A stretch of 64,000 nucleotides of DNA from Bacteroidota bacterium (GCA_963169355.1 CAUJCR010000002.1:248001-312000), one strand, 5' to 3'; shown: positions 17,752 through 27,131, counted from the first letter of the stretch. The notes: generated by a model not told the origin, from the sequence alone. Program-made: numbers and translations.

Positions 17752-19032
17752 TTATTCTACAATCATCTTTTTAGTAATGGTGTGTCCGTCAATATTTACG
17801 GTGTAGAAATAAACCCCAGTATTGAAATTAGATAAACTAATACTATGAACGCCTTTAGTAGTTTCAATGTTTTGAGTAAAAACTAGTCTTCCTGTAATAT
17901 CAGTAACTGTAAAAGTAGCTACTTTAGCATCTTTTGCTAACTGATAATTTACAACAGTAGAACCATTAGAAGGATTTGGTTGGTTTTGACTAACTGTGAA
18001 TCCTTTTTCATTTAATTCTTTAACACCAGTAGGTAATACAGTAATTAAATAACCAACATCGTGAGTTTCGTACGCAAATGGAGTAGTATAAGCGTAAGTT
18101 GGAATAAAATAACCATTCCAACCATTTGTATTTTGATTGTAACGAATATCTAATGGTACAATATATGACATGTCTAAATCAGAGTTAAAATCATTAGCAG
18201 TACCGTAGTAAGTAGGGTCTGTATTTGATCCGTTTTGTTCAGACGTTAACATAAAAAATACGTTTTTAGAACTACCATCAATAAGAGTATCATTTATAGT
18301 CCAAGAATACCCAGGTTTAAAAGAGAAAACTGTACCAATTTTTTTACCTGCTGCTATTGATAATCCTGCATGAGCTTTAATTTGTTTGTAAATTCCACCT
18401 GCACATGTATCAGAAGATGTTAATGGGTATTTGATGTTTTTTAACACTGTCATTCCTGTTCCAAGACCATTTGTAGCATAATTATATGTAATATCTTGGT
18501 AAGATAACTGTGGTGGCCCAGCCATTGTATAATTTAAAGATGTATTTTCAGCAATTATCTGAATAATTAGGGTATCTACAATTGAACTATTAGATTTACG
18601 TTCGTAAATATATCCGCAACTAACAGAATCCACGTTGTAAGGTGTTGTTTTGTCTGTTAAAATAGTTTGTTGTGCATTAAAACTTGGATCTAAATAATTA
18701 CCTGCTTTGTGTATCCATGGATAAACGGGAGTATTATTAGAATCAAATCCTAAAATAACTGTAGAATCTGGAAACAAGTGCATTGCGCTTATTACTTGTG
18801 TTGAAGGCACTACTAATTCAATAAAGTCCACATAATTTACCCAAGCAGAGCCTGGTTGACTAGATGGTTTTGCAGACGGATTTGTTTTATGCAAGTCCGA
18901 ATACAACATTCTTTTTGCAGATATTCCCTGAGCAGGTAACTTCCCAGGAGTTAAGTTATTGTTTTTTTGTGCTTGCCCATATCCAAGGGTTAAAGTAAAA
19001 CAAGCTAATGAACTAAGTAAAATTTTTTTCAT
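17752..19032 (-). CDS. T9SS type A sorting domain protein (paralog)
   Basis: 426 residues with a signal peptide (cleavage near LGYGQ), a body of unknown fold and a C-terminal T9SS type A domain (SQNQPNPSNGSTVVNYQL ... GVYFYTVNIDGHTITKKMIVE). It is alignable with the 444-residue protein across its length, so the two arose by tandem duplication, though each keeps its own terminator and probably its own promoter. Confidence 0.88.
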   Translation of the reverse strand: MKKILLSSLACFTLTLGYGQAQKNNNLTPGKLPAQGISAKRMLYSDLHKTNPSAKPSSQPGSAWVNYVDFIELVVPSTQVISAMHLFPDSTVILGFDSNNTPVYPWIHKAGNYLDPSFNAQQTILTDKTTPYNVDSVSCGYIYERKSNSSIVDTLIIQIIAENTSLNYTMAGPPQLSYQDITYNYATNGLGTGMTVLKNIKYPLTSSDTCAGGIYKQIKAHAGLSIAAGKKIGTVFSFKPGYSWTINDTLIDGSSKNVFFMLTSEQNGSNTDPTYYGTANDFNSDLDMSYIVPLDIRYNQNTNGWNGYFIPTYAYTTPFAYETHDVGYLITVLPTGVKELNEKGFTVSQNQPNPSNGSTVVNYQLAKDAKVATFTVTDITGRLVFTQNIETTKGVHSISLSNFNTGVYFYTVNIDGHTITKKMIVE

Positions 19033-19107
19033 AACGAAGTAGTATTAAATTATAATCCAAATTTAAACAAAAATCAGATAATGAGCAAATTATTGAGGTT
19101 AAAATCC

Positions 19108-20886
19108 TTAAATACTCTCTACAGAAAAGATATGATCTATTTCCTGTTTGAATTTTTCTTTAATAACTCGGCGTTTTAAGCTCATTTTTGGTGTGAGTTC
19201 GCCTCCATCAATGCTCCACTCTTTATCTAAAACAGCCACTCGTTTTAATTGTTCAAATGGAGCCAAATCCTTATTAATATGTTTAATATGATCGTTAATC
19301 ATCTTTTTTAAATCAGGATGTTGGCTCATTTCAGCGTTATTTGTCCACGTAATATTTTTATCGTTACAATACTCTTTAAAATTAGAGAACGACGGAACAA
19401 TAATGGCAGAAGCAAACTTTTGATTTTCGCCTACCACCATACTTTGTTCTACAAAGCGACATTCCTTAATTTTATTTTCAATCATTAATGGCGCAATGTA
19501 TTTACCCGAACTAGTTTTAAAAATTTCTTTTTTACGATCGGTAATTTTTAAGAATCTATTTTCAATAAATGTTCCTACATCGCCCGTATGAAACCAACCT
19601 TGCTCATCTAACACTTCGGCTGTAGCCTCTGGATTTTTATAATAACCCAACATTAAACTAGGGCCTTTTACTAAAATCTCACCATCCTCTTCTGCAATTT
19701 TAACCTGTGTATTTTCAAGCACGGGGCCACATGTTCCAATTCTAATATTATCCTCGCCATAACGATTTACACTTACTACAACACATGTTTCTGTTAATCC
19801 ATAGCCTTGTAAACACACTATTCCTGCACATAAAAAAACCTTCTCCAATTTTGGATTAAGAGCTGCGCCGCCTGATGCTATACACACTAACTTACCACCT
19901 ACTGCTGCACGCCATTTACTGTACACTAACTTGTCGGCTAATTTACGTTGTAACTCGTACCAGAAACCATTTTTGCCTTTTAACTCATAGTTTAAAGCTA
20001 ACTTTAAACTCCAATCAAATATTTTTCTTTTGATACCTGTTAATTTTTCTCCTGTTGCTGTTATCTTCTCATACACCCGTTCTATCAATCGAGGAACAGA
20101 CACAAATACTTGAGGTTGTATTTCTTTTAAATTATCACCTATGGTTTCTAGTCCTTCGGCATAATAAATAGAAACACCTTTAAACAAATAAAGTGTACTT
20201 ACCATTCTTTCGTACACATGGTTTAAAGGTAAAAAACTCAAGGCTTTCCATGTACTATTAAATGGTGCAAAATTTTGGCACGCTACGGTATTTGATACAA
20301 GATTTGCGTGATTAATCATTACACCTTTTGGTGTTCCTGTAGTTCCTGAAGTATATAAAATGGTTAATAAATCTTCTGGTTTAATAGCTTTTTTAATAGC
20401 CTCTAGCTTCTCAGGCTGCGCGTTCTTCTTCCCGAATTCTAAGAAATCATTAAAAGAACGAATACCTTCTATTGCATTAAAACTAATGATGTGTTTTACA
20501 TTTGGTATTTCTTTTTCAATAGCAACTAGTTTGTTATAAATTGACTTATCGGAAATAAAAATAGTTGTAACCTCGCCATGATTTAAGATAAATTGTAACT
20601 CATTATTACTAATTGTTGGGAAAATGGGTACGGTTACAAGATTAGCTTGTTGGCAGCCATAATCGCAAAAATTCCATTCGGGGCGATTATTAGAAATAAT
20701 AGCCACTTTATCTTTATTAGTTAATCCAAGTGCTAATAAACCATAGCTAACATAGTTCACATTATTAATAAAATCTTCGCTACTAAATGTTTGCCATTGT
20801 TTGTTTACTTTTCCTGCTAATACATCAGGCTTCTTAAACTGAGTTTTATATAATTCTAAAATATCAAATACACGTGTAATTTCCAT
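19108..20886 (-). CDS. long-chain fatty-acid--CoA ligase (AMP-forming)
   Basis: 592 residues. The AMP-binding P-loop ILYTSGTTGTPKGV (about 178-191) and the later GYGLTET, GWFHTGDVG and ITDRKKEIFKTSSGKYI motifs define an ANL-superfamily acyl-CoA synthetase of the long-chain (FadD15/ACSL-like) group. It activates fatty acids through an acyl-adenylate. No other beta-oxidation gene is adjacent. Chain length specificity cannot be read from the sequence. Confidence 0.93.
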   Translation of the reverse strand: MEITRVFDILELYKTQFKKPDVLAGKVNKQWQTFSSEDFINNVNYVSYGLLALGLTNKDKVAIISNNRPEWNFCDYGCQQANLVTVPIFPTISNNELQFILNHGEVTTIFISDKSIYNKLVAIEKEIPNVKHIISFNAIEGIRSFNDFLEFGKKNAQPEKLEAIKKAIKPEDLLTILYTSGTTGTPKGVMINHANLVSNTVACQNFAPFNSTWKALSFLPLNHVYERMVSTLYLFKGVSIYYAEGLETIGDNLKEIQPQVFVSVPRLIERVYEKITATGEKLTGIKRKIFDWSLKLALNYELKGKNGFWYELQRKLADKLVYSKWRAAVGGKLVCIASGGAALNPKLEKVFLCAGIVCLQGYGLTETCVVVSVNRYGEDNIRIGTCGPVLENTQVKIAEEDGEILVKGPSLMLGYYKNPEATAEVLDEQGWFHTGDVGTFIENRFLKITDRKKEIFKTSSGKYIAPLMIENKIKECRFVEQSMVVGENQKFASAIIVPSFSNFKEYCNDKNITWTNNAEMSQHPDLKKMINDHIKHINKDLAPFEQLKRVAVLDKEWSIDGGELTPKMSLKRRVIKEKFKQEIDHIFSVESI

Positions 20887-20948
20887 AGTTTTAGATGAAT
20901 GTTAAATATCAAAGATTATTAAAATCTTCTAATAATACAAACATTAAC

Positions 20949-21425
20949 CTATAATTTTAATATGGATATAATTTGCGTTAAATAATATTGATCGATTTTA
21001 TCAAACGTATTTAGATTCTCGCTATCAATATCTAATACTGCCACCACCTCATTATTTTGATTATGAAGTGGAATAACTATTTCTGATTTAGAGAGTGAAC
21101 TACAAGCAATGTGTCCAGGAAAAGCATCTACATCATCTACAATTATTGTTTCGTTTTTATCCCAAGCAGTACCACAAACACCCTTTCCTTTATTAATACG
21201 CGTACAAGCAATTGGCCCTTGAAATGGTCCTAAAACCAACTGATTACCTTTCACAAAGTAAAACCCAACCCATAAAAAATTAAAACTATATTTAAGTGCA
21301 GCACATAGGTTACTCATATTTGCAATTACATCTGTTTCGTGTTGTAATAATGCTTCTAGTTGCGGTATAAGTGATGCGTATTTTTCTTCTTTGGTATTAC
21401 CTTTTATCTCTAAATTCTCTGCCAT
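20949..21425 (-). CDS. free methionine-(R)-sulfoxide reductase (GAF domain)
   Basis: 158 residues consisting of one GAF domain. Cys74 (PIACTRI), Cys84 (GKGVCGTAW) and Cys108 (HIACSSLSKSEIV) have spacings of 10 and 24 residues, exactly those of the three catalytic or resolving cysteines of fRMsr (Cys84, Cys94 and Cys118 in E. coli). The enzyme repairs oxidised free methionine using thioredoxin. It probably stands alone, with a MITE-like element upstream. Confidence 0.93.
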   Translation of the reverse strand: MAENLEIKGNTKEEKYASLIPQLEALLQHETDVIANMSNLCAALKYSFNFLWVGFYFVKGNQLVLGPFQGPIACTRINKGKGVCGTAWDKNETIIVDDVDAFPGHIACSSLSKSEIVIPLHNQNNEVVAVLDIDSENLNTFDKIDQYYLTQIISILKL

Positions 21426-21485
21426 GTTTAATCCTTTAAACGAAGTTGAAATTAATTATTTTAATAATACCAAATGTAACTATAA

Positions 21486-21662
21486 TTTAAACCTAGATTA
21501 TGCATTAGCAATTTTATTACGAGCTAAAATCCCTGCAAAATATGAAGCTTCGCAACTTTTTCTCTTTCACCGTAGCAGTGGCTACGCTTCATTCGTAAAA
21601 GTTCATATTTTATTTGGCTTTTAACTCTCACTACTAATTTCTAATACACAATCTAGGTTAAA
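21486..21662. mobile_element. MITE-like element with terminal inverted repeats
   Basis: About 177 bp without coding capacity. The left end (21486-21508, core CCTAGATTATGCATTAG) and the right end (21641-21662, core CTAATACACAATCTAGG) are imperfect inverted repeats of about 22 bp. Inner arms also pair: AAAATATGAA against TTCATATTTT, and GTAGC against GCTAC around AGTG at the centre, so the whole unit can form one long hairpin. A partial copy of the left end occurs at 27132-27174. It fills most of the 308 bp between the fRMsr start and the anti-sigma gene. Confidence 0.7.
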
Positions 21663-21733
21663 CAATGTTCTATCAGATACCGCCCTTATCATTTAATTAA
21701 GCTGTTACTATAAATGAATATAAACAGAAAGAA

Positions 21734-22759
21734 TTATTGTGAATTTGAATGATGAGTAACGGTTAAATCTCCAATTGTTAGTGCAAAACCTGCATTAGCA
21801 GTGTTTGTTTCTTCTTTCCCATCAACAGATTTTAGACCTAACTTATTTAAGTTTTTTAAAAGTCTACTAGCTCTCGTAAGTAAGGTTGGAGCCTCAGTAG
21901 ATTTCTGAACTACCGGTTCATCATCATTTTCACTCATCACCTGAACGATTGTGGATGCAGCTTCAAAGGTGTTTTTTACTTGTTCTATGTTTTTGTTTGT
22001 TTGCTCATTCTGTGAAATCAAATCCTTCTCTATATTAGTTGGTAATGGAGGTATAGAATCCTTATTAAACAAATTGGTAGAAATAGGTAAGACTTTCTGC
22101 TTTTGTTTTAATATCTTATTATTAGAACTAGCTGGTTTATGTGCTAAGATAGGTTGCTCTTTGTTTAATTCAGGTTGCTCAACACTTATGTTCTTAACTA
22201 CACGTGGTAACGATGATTGGTTGCTTGAAAACCCGTTGCTTGTATCAATTTCATTTAAGGGTTGCATATTTTTCCATAAAACAAATAACCCAATCAATAA
22301 TACTAAACTGGCTGCAATTGAAACAAGCTCAACAGGGGCAAAATGGAACCATATAAGTTTAGGCTGTTTCTTTAACTCATCTTTATAATTAAATAAAATC
22401 GTTTTATCAGCTTCTACAATAGTTGCTTTATACAATTTAAGTTCATGGGCTAGCTCGGGGTTATTAGCACAACTAAGCTCCACAAATGCTCTTTCTTGTT
22501 CGTTAGCAATTTGCTCTACATAACTAATTAATTGTTCATCGCTGAGTAGATCCTTGTTGTGTTTTTTTAATGAAGATTTTGAATGAAATAGTATTTCTTC
22601 TGGTATTAAATGAGTTGATATCTGTTCATCTAACGCATAATTAAGCTCTGGGTGTTGAATTAAAAACAATTCGAGTTCCAATTGCTGTTCTTCACTCAAG
22701 TTACCCTCGGCTAAATCTAGCAGATAGGCTTCATAATTATGTATGGTAACACTTGACAT
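21734..22759 (-). CDS. putative anti-sigma factor
   Basis: 341 residues. The cytoplasmic N-terminus (about 1-135) has acidic segments resembling zinc-less anti-sigma domains (YLLDLAEGNLSEEQQLELELFL and SYVEQIANEQERAFVEL). One membrane span follows (about 145-163, VSIAASLVLLIGLFVLW), then a Ser/Asn/Gln-rich periplasmic tail. Its start codon overlaps the sigma-factor stop by one base (TAATG), which supports translational coupling and the partner role. It would hold the sigma factor at the inner membrane. The inducing signal is unknown. Confidence 0.8.
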   Translation of the reverse strand: MSSVTIHNYEAYLLDLAEGNLSEEQQLELELFLIQHPELNYALDEQISTHLIPEEILFHSKSSLKKHNKDLLSDEQLISYVEQIANEQERAFVELSCANNPELAHELKLYKATIVEADKTILFNYKDELKKQPKLIWFHFAPVELVSIAASLVLLIGLFVLWKNMQPLNEIDTSNGFSSNQSSLPRVVKNISVEQPELNKEQPILAHKPASSNNKILKQKQKVLPISTNLFNKDSIPPLPTNIEKDLISQNEQTNKNIEQVKNTFEAASTIVQVMSENDDEPVVQKSTEAPTLLTRASRLLKNLNKLGLKSVDGKEETNTANAGFALTIGDLTVTHHSNSQ

Positions 22760-23244
22760 TAAATAACTATTTCTAACTTTCCAATATAATTTTTTAAAAA
22801 TGTTCTTGCTCTAAAAATATATACCTTTACTTGGCTCTCATTCAAGTTAGTTATCTCTCCTATTTCTTTATAATCATAGCCTTCATAATCTCTTAAAAGA
22901 ATGACCGTTTTTTGAATTTCTGGTAATTTATTTAAGGCTTCATCGAGAATGTGTTTTAAATCAGAATACTGTTTTTGATGTTGTAATTGATTTTCTGCCT
23001 CTGTAGTCATCGCTCCTTGTTTCTTTTGCTTTCTTGTATAATCTATAAGTGTGTGATAGGCAGAAGTAAATAGATATGATTTTATTTTATCCTGATTAAT
23101 TTCGTTTACCTTTCGCCACACTTTTTCAAAGGTATCTTGTATGATATCTTTAGCAATATCTGTGTCTTTTATATGCTTTAATACGAAGCGATACAAGACA
23201 TCAGCATATAAATCTACGGCTTGATTATATTGTTGAATTGTCAA
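22759..23244 (-). CDS. ECF-type RNA polymerase sigma factor
   Basis: 161 residues. Region 2 is visible as DIAKDIIQDTFEKVWRK ... KSYLFTSAYHTLIDYTR, and region 4 as LPEIQKTVILLRDYEGYDY followed by EIGEITNLNESQVKVYIFRAR. It is cotranscribed with the downstream membrane anti-sigma gene. The regulon cannot be read here; envelope stress is usual for this group. Confidence 0.93.
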   Translation of the reverse strand: MTIQQYNQAVDLYADVLYRFVLKHIKDTDIAKDIIQDTFEKVWRKVNEINQDKIKSYLFTSAYHTLIDYTRKQKKQGAMTTEAENQLQHQKQYSDLKHILDEALNKLPEIQKTVILLRDYEGYDYKEIGEITNLNESQVKVYIFRARTFLKNYIGKLEIVI

Positions 23245-23296
23245 ATTAGTATAAAGACGTACATGTTACAAATAAAGTTACAATAACCATAAAAAT

Positions 23297-23324
23297 AAAA
23301 CCCTCTGATAATCAGAGGGTTTTA
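23297..23324 (-). terminator. rho-independent terminator after the transglycosylase gene
   Basis: AAAACCCTCTGAT and ATCAGAGGGTTTT form a 13 bp perfect stem with a minimal loop, 11 bp after the stop codon of the transglycosylase gene. The T/A arms make it likely to work for both strands. Confidence 0.85.
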
Positions 23325-23334
23325 TGTGTGTTTT

Positions 23335-24843
23335 TTAGGAAACCAATTTAATCTTTTGACCTATTATTAATTGTGGATTCTTTTTTAATCCATTTAATTC
23401 TATCAATTTATCCATACTGATACCATATTTTTTTGAAATTCCAAAAAGGGTTTCTCCTTTTCTTACAGTATGGATTTTTATTTGTTTTTGCATTGCATTA
23501 TCAGCTACTTTTTTAGTAGCTAAAGAATCAGCGCCTTGTTTAGTTGCTAGTTGTGTAGAAGCAGATGCACTAGCCGTTTTAACAGCAGGTTGCGACACAT
23601 CTTGCTTTACATACACCAATAATTTTTTTCCAGGTCTAATTCCTTTTTTACCTATAAAATTCCACGATTTTAAATCTGCTACTGTTACTCCATATTTTCG
23701 AGCAATAGTGCTAAGTTTTTCGCCACTTTTTACAACATGTGTTTTTTGAATCTCTTTTACCACTATTGCATCAGAACCCGTAGCAGTTTGCTGCGATTTT
23801 ATACTTGCATAAATGGTTTGTTCATTTGAAATAAACACCCCTATTTTAGCTTTTGGTAAAGTAAGCGTATGTCCTCCTTCAGGAATCACATTTTTTCGGT
23901 ATTGTGGGTTAAAATATACGATATCTTCAATAGGTACGTCTAAGGCTAAAGAAATTTGCTCAAAAGACATCGGTTCCTTCACAATAACCGTATCTACCTC
24001 AAAATAGGTTTTCTTAGGGCTAGATGCATATAAATTGTGTTCTACGGAATAGTTCATCACATAATTAGCCGCAATAAAGGCAGGCACATAAGATTGTGTT
24101 TCTAATGGTAGGTATGGTCTTATTTCCCAATAAGTTTTCTTTCCACCACTTCTTCGGATGGCTTTGCTAATGGTTCCAGGACCTGCGTTATAAGCAGCTA
24201 ACACCATTTGCCAATCGCCAAACATAGAATACAGAGCCTTAAGATACTGAGCCGCTGCTTCTGTTGCTTTATACACACTCGAGCGTTCATCAATATAAGA
24301 ACTTACATTCAATCCATACATTTTACCAGTAGGATACATAAATTGCCAAAGACCCGTAGCGCCAACTCTAGAACGAGCCACAGGATTTAATGCTGACTCA
24401 ATAACTGCCAAGTGTTTTAACTCTAAAGGCAAGTTATGCTTATCAAACACTTCTTCAAAAATTGGATAATACAATTGAGATAAACCTAATACCCGACTCA
24501 CTAAGACTCTTTTTCTAACTGCATATAACTCAATAAATCCTTTTACATGTGGATTATACACCAAATCGAATGGGGAACCTGCATCTAATTTTGCTAATCT
24601 ACTTTCATATACAAAATCTTCGAAACGAGGCACGCTGTCTTCGGCATATTTGTATTTATTAGTTTTAGTATAACTTGGCTTAGCTAAGGCTTTCTCTAAT
24701 ATCCTTTGATTTGCCAAGCTATCGAGCATAGCGGCAACTGGATTATCAGTAATAGTAAGTGTTTGCGCAAACAAATGACCAGAGGCCAAAACGAGCACCA
24801 ACGAACCAATTTTCTTCAGGTTATGTTTTAGTATAGTTAGCAT
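23335..24843 (-). CDS. MltD-like membrane-bound lytic murein transglycosylase with LysM repeats
   Basis: 502 residues: signal peptide, GH23/SLT catalytic domain (about 135-260) with catalytic Glu149 in VIESALNP and the motifs GATGLWQFM and AAYNAGPG, then LysM domains at about 371-414 (HVVKSGEKLSTIARKYGVT) and 455-500 (HTVRKGETLFGISKKYG). It cleaves peptidoglycan to 1,6-anhydro muropeptides in the periplasm. Length and architecture are typical for MltD. It has its own terminator. Confidence 0.94.
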   Translation of the reverse strand: MLTILKHNLKKIGSLVLVLASGHLFAQTLTITDNPVAAMLDSLANQRILEKALAKPSYTKTNKYKYAEDSVPRFEDFVYESRLAKLDAGSPFDLVYNPHVKGFIELYAVRKRVLVSRVLGLSQLYYPIFEEVFDKHNLPLELKHLAVIESALNPVARSRVGATGLWQFMYPTGKMYGLNVSSYIDERSSVYKATEAAAQYLKALYSMFGDWQMVLAAYNAGPGTISKAIRRSGGKKTYWEIRPYLPLETQSYVPAFIAANYVMNYSVEHNLYASSPKKTYFEVDTVIVKEPMSFEQISLALDVPIEDIVYFNPQYRKNVIPEGGHTLTLPKAKIGVFISNEQTIYASIKSQQTATGSDAIVVKEIQKTHVVKSGEKLSTIARKYGVTVADLKSWNFIGKKGIRPGKKLLVYVKQDVSQPAVKTASASASTQLATKQGADSLATKKVADNAMQKQIKIHTVRKGETLFGISKKYGISMDKLIELNGLKKNPQLIIGQKIKLVS

Positions 24844-24965
24844 TGTTTGTGTTCCTTTATTATTATAACGTAATAATTTACAAAATGTTACGTAATTTAT
24901 AAAATGTGCATTTTACAAGTATAAAAAATTAAATTAATAAATAAAAGCAAAACTGTTTTAATTTC

Positions 24966-24973
24966 TAACTTTG
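24966..24973 (+). promoter_or_regulatory. -7 element immediately before the SCO operon
   Basis: TAACTTTG is an exact match to TAnnTTTG. It ends only 4 bp before the GTG start codon of the first gene, so the transcript could be nearly leaderless. No clear -33 TTG is seen at the expected distance. Confidence 0.45.
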
Positions 24974-24977
24974 CATT

Positions 24978-25409
24978 GTGAAAACTGAAGATAACGAACC
25001 AAAAGAATACTTTGAACGAAGTATAGCCTTTGTATTAGGCGTTTTAGCCATAGGAATTGCTCTCTTATTTTTAAGTGGTTATTTATTAGTGAATGCAAAT
25101 CCTTGGGGAACTGTAACCGCCATCCCTGGAATATCCTTTGCCATACAAGGTTTATGGTTAATGGTAAATCCCTATGCCATTGTGTATAACGACCGATTTG
25201 AAATTCAACAATCTTTATTGTATCACCGTCAATTTTATTTTTTAGACATGAAAGGATTAGATGGTGACAAGAATTTAATGATATACAATGATGATGATAA
25301 AGAGCCCCTTAAACTTTTTGGCATTAAAGCTTCTCATGCTATATTATTTAAACAAAAGCTATCAGAGAAAATTACTGAGAGCCTAAACAATCGTTCGTTT
25401 AAAAACTAA
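24978..25409 (+). CDS. two-TM membrane protein, first gene of the SCO operon
   Basis: 143 residues from a GTG start. No in-frame ATG offers a better start before the first membrane helix. Two hydrophobic spans (about 15-36 and 42-62) are followed by a soluble domain of about 75 residues with alternating strands, resembling a bacterial PH-like domain. Family not recognised. It lies 27 bp before the SCO-like gene and probably shares its transcript. Confidence 0.65.
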   Translation: MKTEDNEPKEYFERSIAFVLGVLAIGIALLFLSGYLLVNANPWGTVTAIPGISFAIQGLWLMVNPYAIVYNDRFEIQQSLLYHRQFYFLDMKGLDGDKNLMIYNDDDKEPLKLFGIKASHAILFKQKLSEKITESLNNRSFKN

Positions 25410-25436
25410 CGATTGAACATACATTATTTTGCTACT

Positions 25437-26096
25437 ATGAAAAACAAAAAACTGATTATACTACTCATTCTTTTATTTCCTGCATGTTTTAAATTAATCT
25501 TAGATTTTGCTACTGTTAACTCTAGAAAACTACCTTATTTTGGGCCTAAAAAATTAAATGGTAGCGATACGGTTTATTACCAAGTGGGCTCAGTATTTAA
25601 AGAATTATCTAACGACAGCTTAGGATTAAAAACAATTACTCTAGATACAATTAATTTCCCTGTTTATGTGGTTAGTTTTATTAAACAAAGTTATACTAAA
25701 GATAATTACAGATTAGCGTCATTAAGCGAATATATTCAATTTAAAAAAGATAAAATAAAATACATTCCTATTGTTATTGTTTCGCCATGCGATGGAAATA
25801 GCGATGTGGCTTGTTTACGAGACCTAGAAAAATTAACCGTTGATAACCCCAACATTCATTCATTATACTGGAATAATAAATCATTTGATAGCCTTAATGT
25901 AAGTTACTTTAAAGAAAAACCAACCCATGTAGATTATAGTACCTTTGTGTTAATTGATAAAAAAAGAAATATACGAGGGTATTATGATGCTAGATATGCC
26001 GATGACTTTAAAAGACTTATTGAGGAGTATCAGTACCTAAGAATGAAAGAAGAACAAATACAGATTATGAATAACACTAAAATAGAAAAAAGATAA
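25437..26096 (+). CDS. SCO-like protein lacking the copper-binding CxxxC
   Basis: 219 residues from the ATG at 25437; an upstream TTG at 25413 is possible but less likely. One N-terminal hydrophobic anchor precedes a thioredoxin-fold domain. It resembles its SCO neighbour at the start (PYFGPKKLNGSDTVYYQV) and at the end (FVLIDKKRNIRGYYDA). The strand where CxxxCP should be reads FPVYVVSFIKQSY, without cysteines. The two cysteines present (119 and 126) lie elsewhere. Perhaps a redox-inactive partner in cytochrome oxidase assembly (inference). The stop overlaps the next start (TAATG). Confidence 0.7.
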   Translation: MKNKKLIILLILLFPACFKLILDFATVNSRKLPYFGPKKLNGSDTVYYQVGSVFKELSNDSLGLKTITLDTINFPVYVVSFIKQSYTKDNYRLASLSEYIQFKKDKIKYIPIVIVSPCDGNSDVACLRDLEKLTVDNPNIHSLYWNNKSFDSLNVSYFKEKPTHVDYSTFVLIDKKRNIRGYYDARYADDFKRLIEEYQYLRMKEEQIQIMNNTKIEKR

Positions 26097-26719
26097 TGAG
26101 AAATTTTGTTGCTGTAATTATCCTAACCGTTTTGGCTGCGTGTACTAACTCAACTAAACAGAAACAAGCTTTATTACCTATTCTTGGCGAAAAAAAACTA
26201 GGAGGCGCAAGCGGAAAAGACACTTTATATCACACTATTCAAACTTTTACATTTGTAAATCAATACCACGACACCATTACTGAAAATACCATAGCAAATA
26301 AAATTTATGTTGCTGATTTTTTCTTTGCTACTTGCCAAAGTATTTGTCCTAAAATGAGTTCGCAAATGTCAATTGTTCAATCTGCATTTAAAGATGATAA
26401 TGATGTGTTGCTGTTGTCGCATACTGTAAATCCAATGCACGACACTGTAGAGGTTTTAAATGCTTATGCTCAAAGCTATGGCGCAATAAAAAACAAATGG
26501 CATTTTTTAACAGGAGCTAAAAAACAAATTTACGATATTGCCTATAAAGATTATTTAGTAAATGCTTTAGAAGATGATGGTAGTGAAGAAGGATTTTTAC
26601 ACAGTGAATTATTTATTTTGATTGACAAACAAAAGCGTATTCGTGGAATATATGATGGCACAGATAGCGTGGCAGTATCAAAATTAATTACTGATATTAA
26701 ACTATTAAAACAAGAATAA
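26096..26719 (+). CDS. SCO1/SenC family copper chaperone, lipoprotein
   Basis: 207 residues. A lipobox-like LAAC (Cys16) suggests a membrane-anchored lipoprotein. The thioredoxin-fold domain carries the copper motif FFFATCQSICPKM (Cys80 and Cys84) and His169 in FLHSELFILID, the three classical Cu ligands of SCO proteins. SCO delivers copper to the CuA centre of cytochrome oxidase. No oxidase subunit genes are adjacent; in this operon the partners are a degenerate paralog and a TM2 protein. Confidence 0.9.
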   Translation: MRNFVAVIILTVLAACTNSTKQKQALLPILGEKKLGGASGKDTLYHTIQTFTFVNQYHDTITENTIANKIYVADFFFATCQSICPKMSSQMSIVQSAFKDDNDVLLLSHTVNPMHDTVEVLNAYAQSYGAIKNKWHFLTGAKKQIYDIAYKDYLVNALEDDGSEEGFLHSELFILIDKQKRIRGIYDGTDSVAVSKLITDIKLLKQE

Positions 26720-27129
26720 TGAGGTATATACTTTTTATAACCTGTTTCTTCTTTAAACTACAACTTTTCTCCCATTCATCATTTGTTACCATCTCATACA
26801 TAGATAGTACACATACCGTAATTGAAATTGAACAAGTAGCAGCCGACACATTAAAATCATCTTCATCAATCTTTAAATTGTTTCATCATAAAAAACAAAA
26901 CAATAAACGGATTATTGCGGCTGTTCTTGCCTTCCCATTTCCATTTGGCATGGTGGGACTTCATCGCATTTTCTTAGGCACCAAACCTTATGTTCCAGTA
27001 AGCTATATTGCAAGCTTAGGAGGTGTATTTGGTGTATTACCCTTGATAGATTTTTTCACCATTATTTTCCATAAGAACTACGAACAATTAGAAAACAATG
27101 GGAAAGTGTTTATGTGGATTAAAGATTAA
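26719..27129 (+). CDS. TM2 domain protein
   Basis: 136 residues. A signal peptide-like start precedes a soluble segment and a C-terminal TM2 domain (about 75-125): AAVLAFPFPFGMVGLHRIFLG, then two helices with the polar GLHRIFLG turn and a conserved Asp in LIDFF. Function unknown. The start overlaps the SCO stop (TAATG), which puts it in the same operon. Confidence 0.82.
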   Translation: MRYILFITCFFFKLQLFSHSSFVTISYIDSTHTVIEIEQVAADTLKSSSSIFKLFHHKKQNNKRIIAAVLAFPFPFGMVGLHRIFLGTKPYVPVSYIASLGGVFGVLPLIDFFTIIFHKNYEQLENNGKVFMWIKD

Positions 27130-27131
27130 TC

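Noticed and set aside
21426-21733. Possible small gene between fRMsr and the anti-sigma gene
   Set aside because: The plus-strand frame at 21391-21624 runs through the inverted-repeat element and has no protein features.
22759-23244. Sigma/anti-sigma pair as part of a TonB/FecR iron system
   Set aside because: The partner is not FecR-like (no FecR domain seen in its tail) and no TonB receptor is adjacent.
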